From assembly GCA_027886175.1 (NCBI GenBank), contig JAJNNQ010000075.1, forward strand, positions 3,203,001 to 3,267,000: 64,000 bases of DNA, read 5' to 3'. This DNA comes from Phylloscopus collybita. Lineage: Eukaryota; Chordata; Aves; Passeriformes; Phylloscopidae. Position numbers and translations under genes: made by a program. Below the pieces are notes generated by a model. It saw only the letters and a list, made by a program, of their open reading frames with translations, was not told where the DNA came from and searched no databases. How positions within the stretch are numbered: position 1 is the stretch's first letter; the number at the start of each line of letters is the position of its first letter. Positions 11,136 to 22,640 of the stretch are shown one piece after another.

Positions 11136-14100
11136 ATCCCAACATATCTCCTCCAAGCACATCACCTGTGATCTTCTCAGTAGGAAAAGTCAAAGAGCAA
11201 GGACTAACCTGAACTCCAGTCCCAAAAGAAGCATTCTTGGGGATGTCTTGAAGGCCTTGCAGGAGACCCCTTGGCTTCTCTTTAAATCCCTCAGTAGACT
11301 TTAATAAGACCTTCCTGACATGACCTTAAAGCAAATAAACAAATTTCCATCTATGTGGTTCAAGTACCCAGGAGTAAAATAGCAGCGATTGTTTTTGTTT
11401 AGAGCAGTTTTGCTTCCATCTTCTCCAAAAGAGGACACTAAAACAGGCCTAGAAGTGCTTGTTTGTCTTTACAGATGGAGAAAAGTAGAAATTGCTGCAG
11501 ATCAGTTAAACAGATTCCCCCAAGAGACTTGCCCAGGGGAAGTCCATTTGGGAGTAGGGCATGGCATGAAAGCCTTGGGCCAGAGCCCAGCTGTTGGCTC
11601 ATCCATCCTTTGATCCCACAGTCAGCATCTCTCAAGAGAAGGATCGTTATAAATTCATTCCTGAAGTTCATTAGACAGGAGCTCAGACCAAAGCCCAGTA
11701 TCCAACCCCTTGATGTTTTGGATAGCTTGGAGACTGCCCAATTCCTGTCTTCCCAGGGAAGGCCTCTTTTGATTGATTGTATTTAGAGTTGGAAATGCTG
11801 CCCTGCTCACATTGCTTAGAAAACACGGTGCATTCAAGACGCCAGTTCAAATGGACTTCTCTGCACAGCTGCCCATTTGCAGAGCATGTGGTGGGAATCT
11901 GTTGATAGGTTCTTGATAGAAGTTATGGCTTGTTTATCTGGTAGCTTCACTTTGTGCCTCCTACCCAACCCGGAAACCCTTCCTCTTCTAACCTCCTGGC
12001 CTGCTATTATACACAGAATCATCTACACGATAATTTTGGTAACCATGATTCATCTTACGACAAACACTTCATAAAGCAAACAGATTTGTATTGTCATGAT
12101 TAAAGCAAACAATTGGATAGTTTATCCATACAATCCTAACAGTTCTGCCACTGCTAATACTGCACCTGACCTGCAGAGGTTTCAGTAAGTCACTGTAGGG
12201 TGTATTAACCCATGGAGTATCAAAACAGGCATGACTCGGCTGTTTCTCAAGGCTGAAAGGACTTGGAAGCCAGCAGGACTTCTAAGATTAGCAGGATTGC
12301 CTAATGGAGGTGAGAAAGCCTCTCCCAGTCATCCCAGCATCAACCCATTTAAACTGGAACCCCTTTTTCAGACAGGCTGCAGTTCTGCTCTTATTTCTCT
12401 GATGTTTATAGAAGATACATCTCCTTCTTTGCCTTTGCAGTGTTACATTCCAAAGCCGCAGATATTTGCTCTTTGTCTAGCAGATAACTACACTCTGAGT
12501 TGCCAGACCTTTTTTTTCCCCAGCAAAGGTATTTGTAAACAACCCTCTCTTCCTGCATTCCAAAAAAAAAAATTAAATTACTCTGTCTCTTCCTCTGAGG
12601 CGTGTTTCCAGGGTCAGGTTTCTGGTGGTTATTTGCTGAGCTTCTTCTGATGTTTCAGCTGCCTTTTCCAGGTCGAGGCATGAGAGAAAGATGGGAATGG
12701 GGAACAGAGGGGAGTTAGTCCACCAGCTGATTTAGAGTAGGTTAAACCCCTTCTTTACACTGGGGCAGAGGCAGGGTGATACAAATGGACTGAGGAACAC
12801 AGTTGATGTTCCAGGACATAGGAGCAGGGTGTTTCCATACCCACCACCCAGAGCTCCAGATCTGCCAGCATTAATGAGCATCCTTAACACTTTTTCCTTC
12901 CTTTCAGCCACCACACTATCTGTCTAGACCTGTGCAGCAAAGCCCACATCCTCTGCACTTGGTAGCCACGTGTGAAGCCCTCCCAAGCCCACATGGATTG
13001 GAGTGGGTGGGAGGTGGCTCTCTGTATGTTGTTTCTACAGCTGCTGTGTCTAATACCAACAGCAGCAGCTGCCAGTACAAGGGACGTGGATGTGCCATTT
13101 GTAACTTAACTTTCATGAACAATGGTGCAGCTGTTTGTGCTGCAAGATGCTAGGAGGCAAGAAAAATCAATTGGTTCTGCCATGAGTATCCTGGAGGGTT
13201 ATTTGTCAGCAATGCTGAGCACAGAACATAGCTGTGCAGGTAAGGGTGGCAAATGTGGAGTGTGTGTTTGCAGTAGTAACTCTGTGATGGACAAACAGGG
13301 CAAGGAGCTGGCAGAGGCAGTTGCAGGCAAGTTCTTTTGTCTGTGGCAGGCAGCAGGGGCCTGTGCATTGTTTAATATACCCTCAAATTCCTGCTATGTG
13401 ATGCAGATAAGACATCACCCAGATCCCAATCCAGCACCCACTGGCAGCCAGGGAGGATTTCAGAGGAGTGTCTAGTGTCTGTTCTGGGCTATTCCTTCTC
13501 ACTTGTAGTTCCAGTGACATGGTGCAGTTGGGAACTTTGCAAAATCCCCTGCCTGAGGACTCCAGTACCTGCCTGAACATCTGAGGACACAAACACCTAA
13601 AAAGCAGGAAAACAAGTTCACAAGAAATCCAAAAGGGACAAGTTTGTACAACAATGTGTTTGTGTGTGCACGTGGTGAGAGAAAGAAATTGTTCAATGTG
13701 ACTGGGAAGAGGATTCACAGACACTCACCATGAAGGCACAGACCCTGAAGAGACCAAGGAGATGAGAGGCAGGACACAGGTACTTTGAGGAGGTGTAGGG
13801 TGAAAGCAAGAAGCACAGTCGCTGCATTCAGGTTCTAATGAAAGATGTTAGGAGTTTATGCCACATCCAAGGGTGTCCTAAAGGGGTCTGCAGAGTTTCC
13901 CCCTTGCCAGGAATGTTTATGGTGGGAGAGCAGACAGCAGCATGGGCATCAGCAGACGACATGAGCAGGTAAAAACCACAAGATAACTTTTGTGCAGGAG
14001 GGAGCTTTATAATGCAACTTCAGTGGGGAAGGAGAGACCTTCATTCTCTCTCCAGTTCCCCTCAAGGACAAAATCCCTTTCTCGTACATGGTAAGGTACA

Positions 14101-16094
14101 ATTTTTTTCCCTGCCACCAGCAAAAATCTTTCACAGATTAAACATGTTCTAATAGCTCTCCAGGGGATCCTCTTTGTCCAGCTCGAAGTGCATAAAATCA
14201 CAGGAAGTAGCCTGCCTGAAGGCTTTCCTCAGCAGCTGGAGAAAAGATAAAGCTGCTAGGACACAGGTGTAAATATCCCATCGGTTCTTTTTAGAACACA
14301 TCTTTATGCTGTGATGTCTCATCCCTTTTGCCTGCAGAAGGACAAGAGGATTCTCAGCACCAGGCAGAACTGGTGTTAAAACTGTCCTGAGTATTGCACC
14401 AGAACTGATGCTCCATTTGGCCCAGCTCCTTTCATCTTTCAATGTTTTCACAGCCTTTCCCAGATGGAACCTATAGAATATATATTGATTTTTATGAACA
14501 TGTAGAGTTAATTTTTCCTGAACAGGATTTTGACCAGGTTTCTCTTTTAAAACCCCCATACACCTGTGTGAGGAGGGGCACAGGACTATATCAGGCACAC
14601 AGAGGGATAAAGAGCTCCAGGTGAGCAGGCAAATCATGGCTAAGTGCTTGATTTTATTTTTGAACTTCACTTCTAGTGCTCGCAGTGTCTGATTCCTCAC
14701 AAGCCCTGCTCTGCACTTATACCTGCGTTACAGTCATCTTCACTCACACCAGTGAATCCACTGAAGTGGGACCCAGCTCTTCCTGCACAGAGGTGGGATC
14801 CTAAAACTGGGCTACTCCAACAACCCCAAGGCTGCTCTGCACCAATAAGTTCAATGTCATGTCAGCTGCCACCAGCACTGTACACTGGCCACAAATCCCC
14901 AGCCTTGGCTTCCCTCCCACAGCAGCATCTGCCATGCTGGCATCCACAGGGAGACCATCACAGGAGTTGTCCCCCAGCATCCCCTTCCCCAGCTTTCTGA
15001 AACAGCTCAGAGCACCTCCACACCAGTTTTTCTGTATTTAAGTAACTTTCCCAGGACCACTTAGGACATGTTGCTTGGTCCAGGTGGCTGGTGTCCCTGT
15101 GTTGAAGGAATCTTTCCTTTTTCCTGCATCTCTTCTCTTCCCACGGGAACAGGATGCCCCAATGACAAGACACTGTATTGTATCCTTCACTAATATGAAA
15201 TTACTGGTTACAATTACTGTTTAGGGAAATTTTATAAACATATACAGCAGGTTTAAGCTTTCTTTTTATTTGTTTTAATTAAGTACTTGTGGATAACAAA
15301 ATGCCAAACTTCTCAAAAAAAACAGCAGTAAATCTAAAGAATTAAACAAGGTCAAGGAATCATAATCTTTTTTCCTTGGAAACCCTCTTTTAGATTTGTA
15401 AACTCATACAGGATGGGAAGAGGGAAGTTTGCTCAATTTCCCCAAGAGACTTCAGTGACCCACCTCTGCATTACACTGATGCAAGGCAGGGAGGATCTGC
15501 TTGCACCATCCTTTCCTGACAGCTTTTTGTCAGTCTGACAGGTCCTATCCTTTCCTACAGCTTTTTTGGATATTCTGCAGCAGAATGATTTCAGCAAATA
15601 CCATGGCAGTGGTTTAAGAGGTCTGATGCTGTCAGCCAAGTAGTGACCAAACCAACCACTGCCCTCTGCTGAACGCAGCCCGGAATCCCCACAGAGCTCC
15701 CAGTGGTCCAAAAAATTATGGTCAAAATGCTATTTTGCTGTGAGGATGGAAAAACTCAAACTATTCCCTTAGATCATGAATCTTCCCTTCAGGTCAGCTG
15801 TCAAAATCCTATATTTCATGGCTTCCATGTTCTAAATCTGCTGCAGTGATGCATTTTTACAGCTCATATAAGTATCTCCTTCAACTTCAGAATATGAATC
15901 ACTCTGTTAACTAATGAAGTTTGGGTTCAGTTTCCATCACTACAAGAGCTCAAGGAGCCCTGGGTATTTCCTCATGCACACCTTGGTGTGCTGGACCCCA
16001 CAGAGGTCCCTGATAGGGTCTCCAGCTCACTGCTGGCAACAGACAGCATTGTTTGTTCAGGGCCCTGGACAGTAAGCACTGGGGAGACTGTACC
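11136..16094. other. Noncoding stretch without recognisable features
   Basis: I see no gene, RNA gene or clear mobile element. The open frames present (for example 183 codons at 14149-14700 on the minus strand) have no family resemblance and no supporting splice structure. Confidence 0.55.
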
Positions 16095-16604
16095 CCAAAT
16101 TCTGTGCTCAGTTTTGGGCACCTCATGACATGAAAGACATTGAGGTGCTGGAGCAAGTTCAAAGAAGGGCAATGAAACTCAGGGAGGCGCTGGAGCACAG
16201 GTCCTGTGCTCCAGGACTGAGGGAGCTGGAGGGCTCAGCCTGGAGAAAAGGAGGTTCAGAGGGGACCTTCTGGCTCTCTACAACTCCCTGACAGGAGGTT
16301 GTAGCCAGGTAGGGGTCAATATTTTCTCCCAAGTAACAAGAGACTGAACAATAAGAAATGGGCTCAAGTTGTGCCAGCATAGGTTTAGGTTGGATATTAA
16401 GAAAAATGTCTTCATGAAAAGGATGGTCAAGCATTGGAACAAACTGCCCAGGGATGTGAAGGATTCACAAACTTGGAGGCATTTAAAAGACATGTAAATG
16501 TAGCACTTGGGACATGGTTTAATTGGGGACTTGGCAGTGCTGGGTTAATGGTTGAACTTAATGATCTTAAAGGTCTTTTTCCACCTAAATAATTCTATGA
16601 CTCT
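16095..16604 (+). mobile_element. CR1 LINE fragment, about 510 bp
   Basis: It begins with AATTCTGTGCTCAGTTTTGGGC and runs through the landmarks GACATTGAGGTGCTGGAGC, GGAGAAAAGGAGGTTCAGAG, AGGTTGGATATTAAG and CATTGGAACAAACTGCCC. It ends with AATGATCTTAAAGGTC and AATTCTATGA. This is the 3' end of a CR1 retrotransposon in plus orientation, covering the last part of ORF2 and the 3' UTR. It contains stops and is 5'-truncated. About 25 bases after CTGCCCAGGGA appear deleted relative to other copies. Confidence 0.9.
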
Positions 16605-16754
16605 CTGCGATTTCTTATCCCCCTTAGACCTTGTTGTACACCTGTTCCCAAATCCCTGAGGGTCAGTCACCACTACCCCAGGGCAGTTCTTGCTTCAGGA
16701 CCTCTGGCATGGCTGGAAATGGTCGCCAGAGCTGCATTTAGGCAAAGACAGAGA

Positions 16755-16860
16755 GTGAGGAGGCCCTGGCACAGACTGCCCAGGGAATCTGTGGCTGCCC
16801 CATCCATGGAATTATTCCAGGCCAGGCTGGACAGGACTTGGGTCAGTCTGGTGTTGAAGA
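16755..16860 (+). mobile_element. CR1 LINE fragment, different subfamily
   Basis: The stretch GAGGCCCTGGCACAGACTGCCC, followed by TGTGGCTGCCCCATCCATGGAATTATTCCAGGCCAGGCTGGACAGG-like sequence, matches the plus-strand form of the CR1 type seen reversed at 41401 and 46801. Its 3' end is lost. It sits 150 bases after another CR1 copy and just before the CpG island. Confidence 0.75.
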
Positions 16861-16979
16861 AAGCATCTTTCGGGCACAGCAGTGGGAGGGGGTTGATGCT
16901 CAGCCTTGTCAGGGATGGGGGCAGCTGCAGGACATGTCCCCCCTGCGGACCCTCAGCAGTCTGACAGGTCCCACACAGG

Positions 16980-17275
16980 GGTTGAGCCGTCCTCGCTCCC
17001 CGTTCTCCTCCGCCCCAGCCCCAGCCGGAGCTCGGCGCTGGCTCCCGGCGGCAGCCGAGGCCTGGCCCGGCCGAGGGAGCGGAGCGGGACGGGCACGGCG
17101 GCCCCCGCGAGATGGCGCTGAGGGAGAGGCCGAGGCGGGAGAGCAGCGGCCCTTCAGGGACGTGACCGCGGCCCCTCGAGGGCGGGCTCAGGCCTCGTCT
17201 TCCAGAGACAGGATCTCCTTTACTCTGTCCCCTCTGTAACTGGACCCCCGGTCCCTTAATGCGGGGCACAGCATC
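16980..17275. promoter_or_regulatory. Small CpG island, candidate promoter
   Basis: By eye the first 220 bases contain roughly 35 CpG dinucleotides in very G+C-rich sequence, against a CpG-depleted background. Features include repeated GGCGG/CCGCC boxes (Sp1-like) and no TATA box. A micro-ORF of 17 codons starts at 17112 in a strong context (GAG-ATG-G) and stops at 17163-17165. It could be an unannotated promoter (lncRNA, or an alternative upstream start of the next gene) or merely a G+C-rich island. There is no transcript evidence in the sequence itself. Confidence 0.5.
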
Positions 17276-17745
17276 CCCTCAATGACCGGATCGTCATTCC
17301 CTCAGTGGTAGGGCTCAGAACCTCGTCCCCTCAGTGATCGGACCCCCATCCCTTAGTGGCAGAACTCCCCTTCTCTGCAGTAGGGGCTTAGACTACATCT
17401 TCTGAGGCAGAACCCTCATTCTGTCCCTTAGTTTGGGAAGCTCAGATCATGTCCCCTCAGAGACAGGATACCCCTGCTCTGCAGCGGGGCTCAAGACACA
17501 CGAGGTAGGACCTCTCTGTGGGGCTCACACCTTGACCCCTCAAAGCCAGAACCCACAGACCCTCAGTGGAGTGCTCAGACTGTGTCCCCTAAGAGGCAGG
17601 AGCACCCAGCCCTTTGTTGGAGCTCAGATCACATCCCCTCAGGGGCAGGAGCCCTGCTCCATCCCTCGGTGGAGTGATGAGACCTCTTCCCCCCAGAGGC
17701 AGGACCCCAGTTCTGTCCCCTTGATGACCAGACCCAAGGTATTGG
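17221..17745. repeat. Degenerate minisatellite, unit about 50 bp
   Basis: An imperfect unit built around TCCCCTCAGAGGCAGGA, then TCTGTCCCTCAGTGG and GGAGCTCAGATC, recurs about nine times. Unit starts are near 17221, 17274, 17326, 17399, 17452, 17534, 17585, 17634 and 17688. Spacings are mostly 49-54 bases, with two longer intervals (73 and 82) that probably hold partial extra units. The copies have diverged by substitutions and small indels. The array begins inside the 3' edge of the CpG island and is C-rich on the plus strand. Confidence 0.8.
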
Positions 17746-20700
17746 AGCTCTCTGGACACTCCTCCAGCTGCCTGCAGTCAGAAGCAGGACCCAGACCAGA
17801 CATTGACAGCTGTGGCCAAGGCAAAAACCACTGTGACCATGGCCATAGTAAGAAGTACAGGTTCAGCAACAGAGCCCACAGATGCTCTAGGCAACCCTGC
17901 TCCCCTCAGCCTATGACACAGGAAAGAGGACATTCTCGTCTCTTTGCCTACCCACACACATAACATAGCTGAGTTGTGGCCCCATGACTCAGCTGCTCTG
18001 GGCGCTGAGCAGCCCACGTGCTCCCAAAACCAGCGGCAGTCAGGCACAGGACATGGTCAGGGCTGGGAATTGTCTTTGGGCATGGTCACAGCTGGGAGTT
18101 GGCTTTGGGTGATGCTGCGCAGGGGTAGCTCCTTTAGCCAAGCTCTGGATGTCAGCCTGCTACAGACCCTTCTTCTGTATGGGTGGCAATGGCAATTTTA
18201 CAAGAAAGGTTCCCCTGTTCTTGCATGGGCAAATGCTTGTGAAAATGCCATGGGATAGCCCTGGGATAACCTTTCCCACTACAAATCCTTCCCCTGTATT
18301 TGCTGAAGACCCGGTTTGGTCTAAATGACCACTTTCATCCTGTAGCCACATGAGGAGGTCACTATCTATGTCTTGAACTGTTTGCTGAGCCATGTTCAGT
18401 GTCCCAGAAACACCTGGCTGGAGCTGCTGTCATGGTCTGGAATGCATCCACTCCAGGGACAACTGGTCCAAGCCCAGGCCTCCAAGAGAACTGTGGTTAT
18501 CCAGCATGAGTGCACTGCTGGATCCATGACTGAGAAATGCTCTGGGTCAGTCACATCACTGAAGCATGTATGGGAATATTTTTTCACCTCCAGTACAAAC
18601 CTGCACAGTTACACACTGTACTAGAATCTGACAGTTTCCTGTCTGAAACTGTTTCATCTCTCATCTTCTTGAGCTGCTAGTAAATCAGAGGGGGGGAAAT
18701 GTTATGACTTATCCCTTCCATTCTCAAACACAAAGTGCTCCTGGTTAGGCAATGTCTGCATCAGGAATTTCCTTTGGGTTACCAAGTCTCTACGGAAGGA
18801 AAAGGTTCTGATGGAAATAAGTCATCACACACCAGTCCTGGGAACCACTTACCTTGGAGCACAGAGCTCCAAACGAGATCACCATGGTCACCTTATGCAT
18901 TGTCCCCAGGCAGTAACTGGATGTCTGAAAAAGCTCCCAAAAAGCTCTGTTCAGGATCTAGCTCAACTACAGCCCTTCATGGGCATCCTCAGCAGATCGC
19001 AGTCAAGAAAGGCTTGGAATGTAAAGGACTTAAAAGCCTCCAAGCACAATGTGCCATTGCAAAAAGGCAAGAGACAGCAAGTATGTTGCCAAGGTCATGG
19101 ATCCATGTCAAATGATGTCACCCACCCTCTGCATTACAGAGAAGGAAGGACCCAGCCCAGTTCCTCTCTGACGTTAGGTCTGACTCTGGGACAATTTTTT
19201 GGGTGTGAGAATGAGCTGGGCACTCAAAATATTTTTTTCTTCTTCTAAAGCACAAGTGGAGTGCTCAACCTTGCCTCAAGCAAATTTTGACGTGGGTCTG
19301 TCCAATGCTAACTGGTAAAGGAGAGAAAAAAATCCCAGGAACAAACTGAACCTGAAGTGAAGTTTCACATTCCTCCTGGCAGAAACCCTGAAACATGGGA
19401 ATAATTAAACCCAGTAAAATGGCACGTAACAAACTGAGAACAGCAATGGTCATGTCTTCCAATGCCTTCCTCACAATATTGATAAATTCCACACCCTCAC
19501 TCTGGCGGTCCCTGTGCAGTCCTTTCCTCAACTTTACCACTTGCACACTGAAAGACGCTTGATGCTTTTCTTTGGAAAGATTTCCTAAAAAGTTTCAGAG
19601 GCTTAGAAACACTATTCTCCTTCCCAAGCTGAAGATGTCCATGTCCAATTTATTCCCAGCTGATACTCCACTGGTTCTACCTTTTAACATAAATAATTAA
19701 CATAAATACACAATGTATTTAATATAAATACTTCTTTTTCACCCAGACTTCTTTTGCTTTGCTTAGACACAGCATTTTTCAGCTTTGGTTGACTAAGTGA
19801 TTTGGATGCTTGTAACAAAAAATACATCTTGCTTTCCCTGATCCAAGCAAAGTCTGAATTTCCTGAGATTGTGCTGCACTCTGTGGACCTGCTTGTCACC
19901 CTCGGTGCTTAAATACTCCTTGTTTTTCCTAAGGAGTGGAAATTTCTATGGTTCAAAATGCATCAAGGGTGACAATATTTCCCTTATCCCGCTTCTGTCC
20001 CTCATTGCACATAGCTCTGTCTGTGACACACAGCCTTGCCACAAAGCCATGAGGCATCAATATGCTGGGAATATTTTTTGACGTTCCTTTCCTAATCCAT
20101 TTGAACCCCTTACAATTTGACAGGTCAGGCAGACCTAACAGGTTTTTCTCCCAGCTGGCAGAGCAGAAGAGCAGAACAGAAGAGCTCATCCGCCTTTAAG
20201 CAGGACCCAAAGGACCAGGAGGCCACATCAGCCTCCAGCCCTGTGAAATGCATGATTTGGTGGGGTCAGGGAGACAATCACCAGTAATCCCAGAGCCTTT
20301 CCCTCTAATTCACACTCATGAGGACAGGGCATGTAACCTGCCTGTGACTCATCTCATTCGCAGGCAAAGTGCCACAAAGGAAGGACACTCAAAATGGCTC
20401 AGGACAATGCTAGGCTGCTTCACTCCAAGTAAAACACGAGAAGGAGAGGCAGCTGCAGAGTTGTTTCCAAACAGATCCACAATGAAATAGTGACACAGCA
20501 ATCCACAGAAGTCCAAAAAGAGACATAAGCAGTCTCTTTTACTACCCAGCCTAAGGAGCGGGGGGGGGGGGGGGGGGGGGGGGCGGCAGCTCACCTGTCT
20601 GTTTCTGAGTGACAAGTCAATGCAGAAAAATATGGCAATGCATCTCAGTCAGAAAGAGTGGTGTGCAGCAACCAGGCAACTCCAAAACCTGCCTCTTCCC

Positions 20701-21885
20701 CTCTTTTCTGCAGAGTTGTGTCCCATAGGTCAACACAGGCTGTTATTTCAGAGGCAGAGGAGTCCCCAGCCTTGCAGATGAAATGTAGAAACCATGGAAG
20801 AAGTGCAGTGAGTGACTACAGCTGGCTAAATATCCACGTGAAGAAATGGAATCGTTACCACCTCGGCACTGGTGTCCATCAGAGCTCTGGGGTCTTCTAT
20901 ACCCACTACCCTAAAACATTAACCTAGCCTGGTAGATATTACCGTTTTCTCAGTATACTAACACCTTGCTTAGACCACATTAAGTTTTTATGTCTGCACT
21001 GTGAAAACTAAAGTAACTATTTCAAAGCAGTTTCATTTACTTTGTCCTGGTTTAATGCATGCACTTTTAATTCACTCCTTGGATAGTCAATTTAAAATGC
21101 AAAGATGTTTCTGCAGAGATGAGCTCCTACCTAACTGCTCTGTGCTAGTCCCTTGGCACACATCAAAGGCTTCTTTCTCTGTGATTTAGTTTAGCCTGGT
21201 TCTGGAAGTGGAAGCCAAGGCATCACTGGAAACTCCAGGAGGAAGGGCTAACCTGGCTAGTACTTATAAGTTGCTATCTACATCCTAGCTGAGACGGTTT
21301 CAACATAAATGTTGACTATATTTATTTTCCCCTGTATTTTTTCACACAGGACCCGCCTAATCCTCTTCCCACTCACATCCATCTTGGTGAGCTGAGCCCA
21401 ACCCTTTAGATCTGAGTTGATACCAAAGCTGTAGTGTAGGAGGGCAGAGAGACATGGGAAGAAGGGCAAATACAGCTACAGACATCCAGGCAGAGGAGCT
21501 GGCATAACCAGCAGGAGCAAAATGAATGGGACAGGGGTGTTGGGTAGAGCAGGTGTCCCTCTGAGACTATGAGTTTGCTGTCAAGTCTGAGGCCATGGTG
21601 GTTGAAGGGAAGAGGAGAGCGCTAACAGCTCAGAGAGCAATGGATAGAGTGCTCTGGTCAGACTCACTCAAAACTCTGAGTCCATTCTTTGCATGTAGGG
21701 AAATGTGGTGGGAGAGGGTCCTCCTTCCCTCCCTGAGGAGACAATATCCAAGTCAACCTCACCAGTAGAAGGTGGCCCCAGCCAAAAACAAGGAAGAAGA
21801 AAATGCATTAGTGACCTTCATTGAACAGGCCCTGCTGCATCGCAAATAATCTTCTGTGCTGAGAGTACAGGAGTCAGCAAAGCTT
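17746..21885. other. Noncoding stretch with a G-run
   Basis: No gene recognised. It contains the G24 run at 20560-20583 and an A/T-rich patch around 19688-19732 with short repeats of AACATAAAT and a small palindrome. The rest shows nothing I can support. Confidence 0.55.
20560..20583 (+). repeat. G24 homopolymer
   Basis: Twenty-four consecutive G follow AAGGAGC and precede CGGCAGC. Such a run can form a G-quadruplex. Its exact length in a genome assembly is often unreliable. Confidence 0.8.
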
Positions 21886-22640
21886 AGAATCACAGAACCA
21901 CAGAATATCCTGAGTTGGCTTCATGTTGGCTTCATGTTGGCTTCATTCCCTTGGGTCCTGTAACTGGACACCAGAAGAAAGACACTGGTGCTGTCCCTCC
22001 ACTTCCCCTTTTGAGAAAGCTGTAGTTTGTGATGAGGACTATCCTCAGTCTCCTCCAAGCTGAATAAGCCAAGTGACTTCAACTAGTCCAGTAAGACTTC
22101 CTCTACAGATGCTTCACCATCCTTTGGATGCTCTCTAACAGCTTAATACCTTCCTTGAATTGTGGTGCCCCTCCCCCCACCAAAAAAGTGCACACAATAT
22201 TCAAGGTGAGGCTGCCCTAGTGCAGAGCAGAGCGGGACAATCCCCTCCCTTGCCTGGCTGGTGATGCTGTACCTGATGGCCCCAGGACAGGCTTGACCCT
22301 CCTGGCTGCCAGGGCACTGCTGACCCACATTCAACTTTCCATCGACCAGGACCCATAAGTCTCTTTCTGCAGCACTGGTCCCAGGCTGTCCATACATCCA
22401 GGGTTCTCCCATCCCATGTACAGAACCCATCACTTGCTGTTGTTGCATTTCATATAGTTGGTGTTTGTCCAGTGCTCAATTTCATCAAAATCTCTCTGCC
22501 TTTGAGGGAATCAATAGCTCCACCCAAATTAGTTACCAGGGTCATTCCTCTTGCTCTTCTTGAAAACTGGGACAACATTAGCCAGCTTCCAGCCTGTGTT
22601 GCATGTAGATCCTACCAAAACAGAGAACATGATGGATGTC
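21886..22640 (-). mobile_element. CR1 LINE fragment, internally deleted
   Basis: The plus strand starts AGAATCACAGAACCACAGAATATCC. It continues through reverse-complement CR1 landmarks: GGATGCTCTCTAACAGCTT, CAAGGTGAGGCTGCCCTAGTGC, GCGGGACAATCCCCTCCC, CTGGCTGCCAGGGCACTGCTG. After about 22530 it jumps to GAAAACTGGGACAACATTAGCC, which in intact elements lies several hundred bases further into ORF2, so an internal deletion is likely. It carries an 11-bp triplication at 21915-21947. Confidence 0.88.

Noticed and set aside
14149..14700. 183-codon minus-strand frame
   Set aside because: No family resemblance and no supporting gene structure. Treated as chance.
16673..17269. 198-codon minus-strand frame over the CpG island
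   Set aside because: Pro/Gly/Arg/Ser-rich product expected from any frame across G+C-rich DNA. It also runs through a CR1 piece and the start of the minisatellite.
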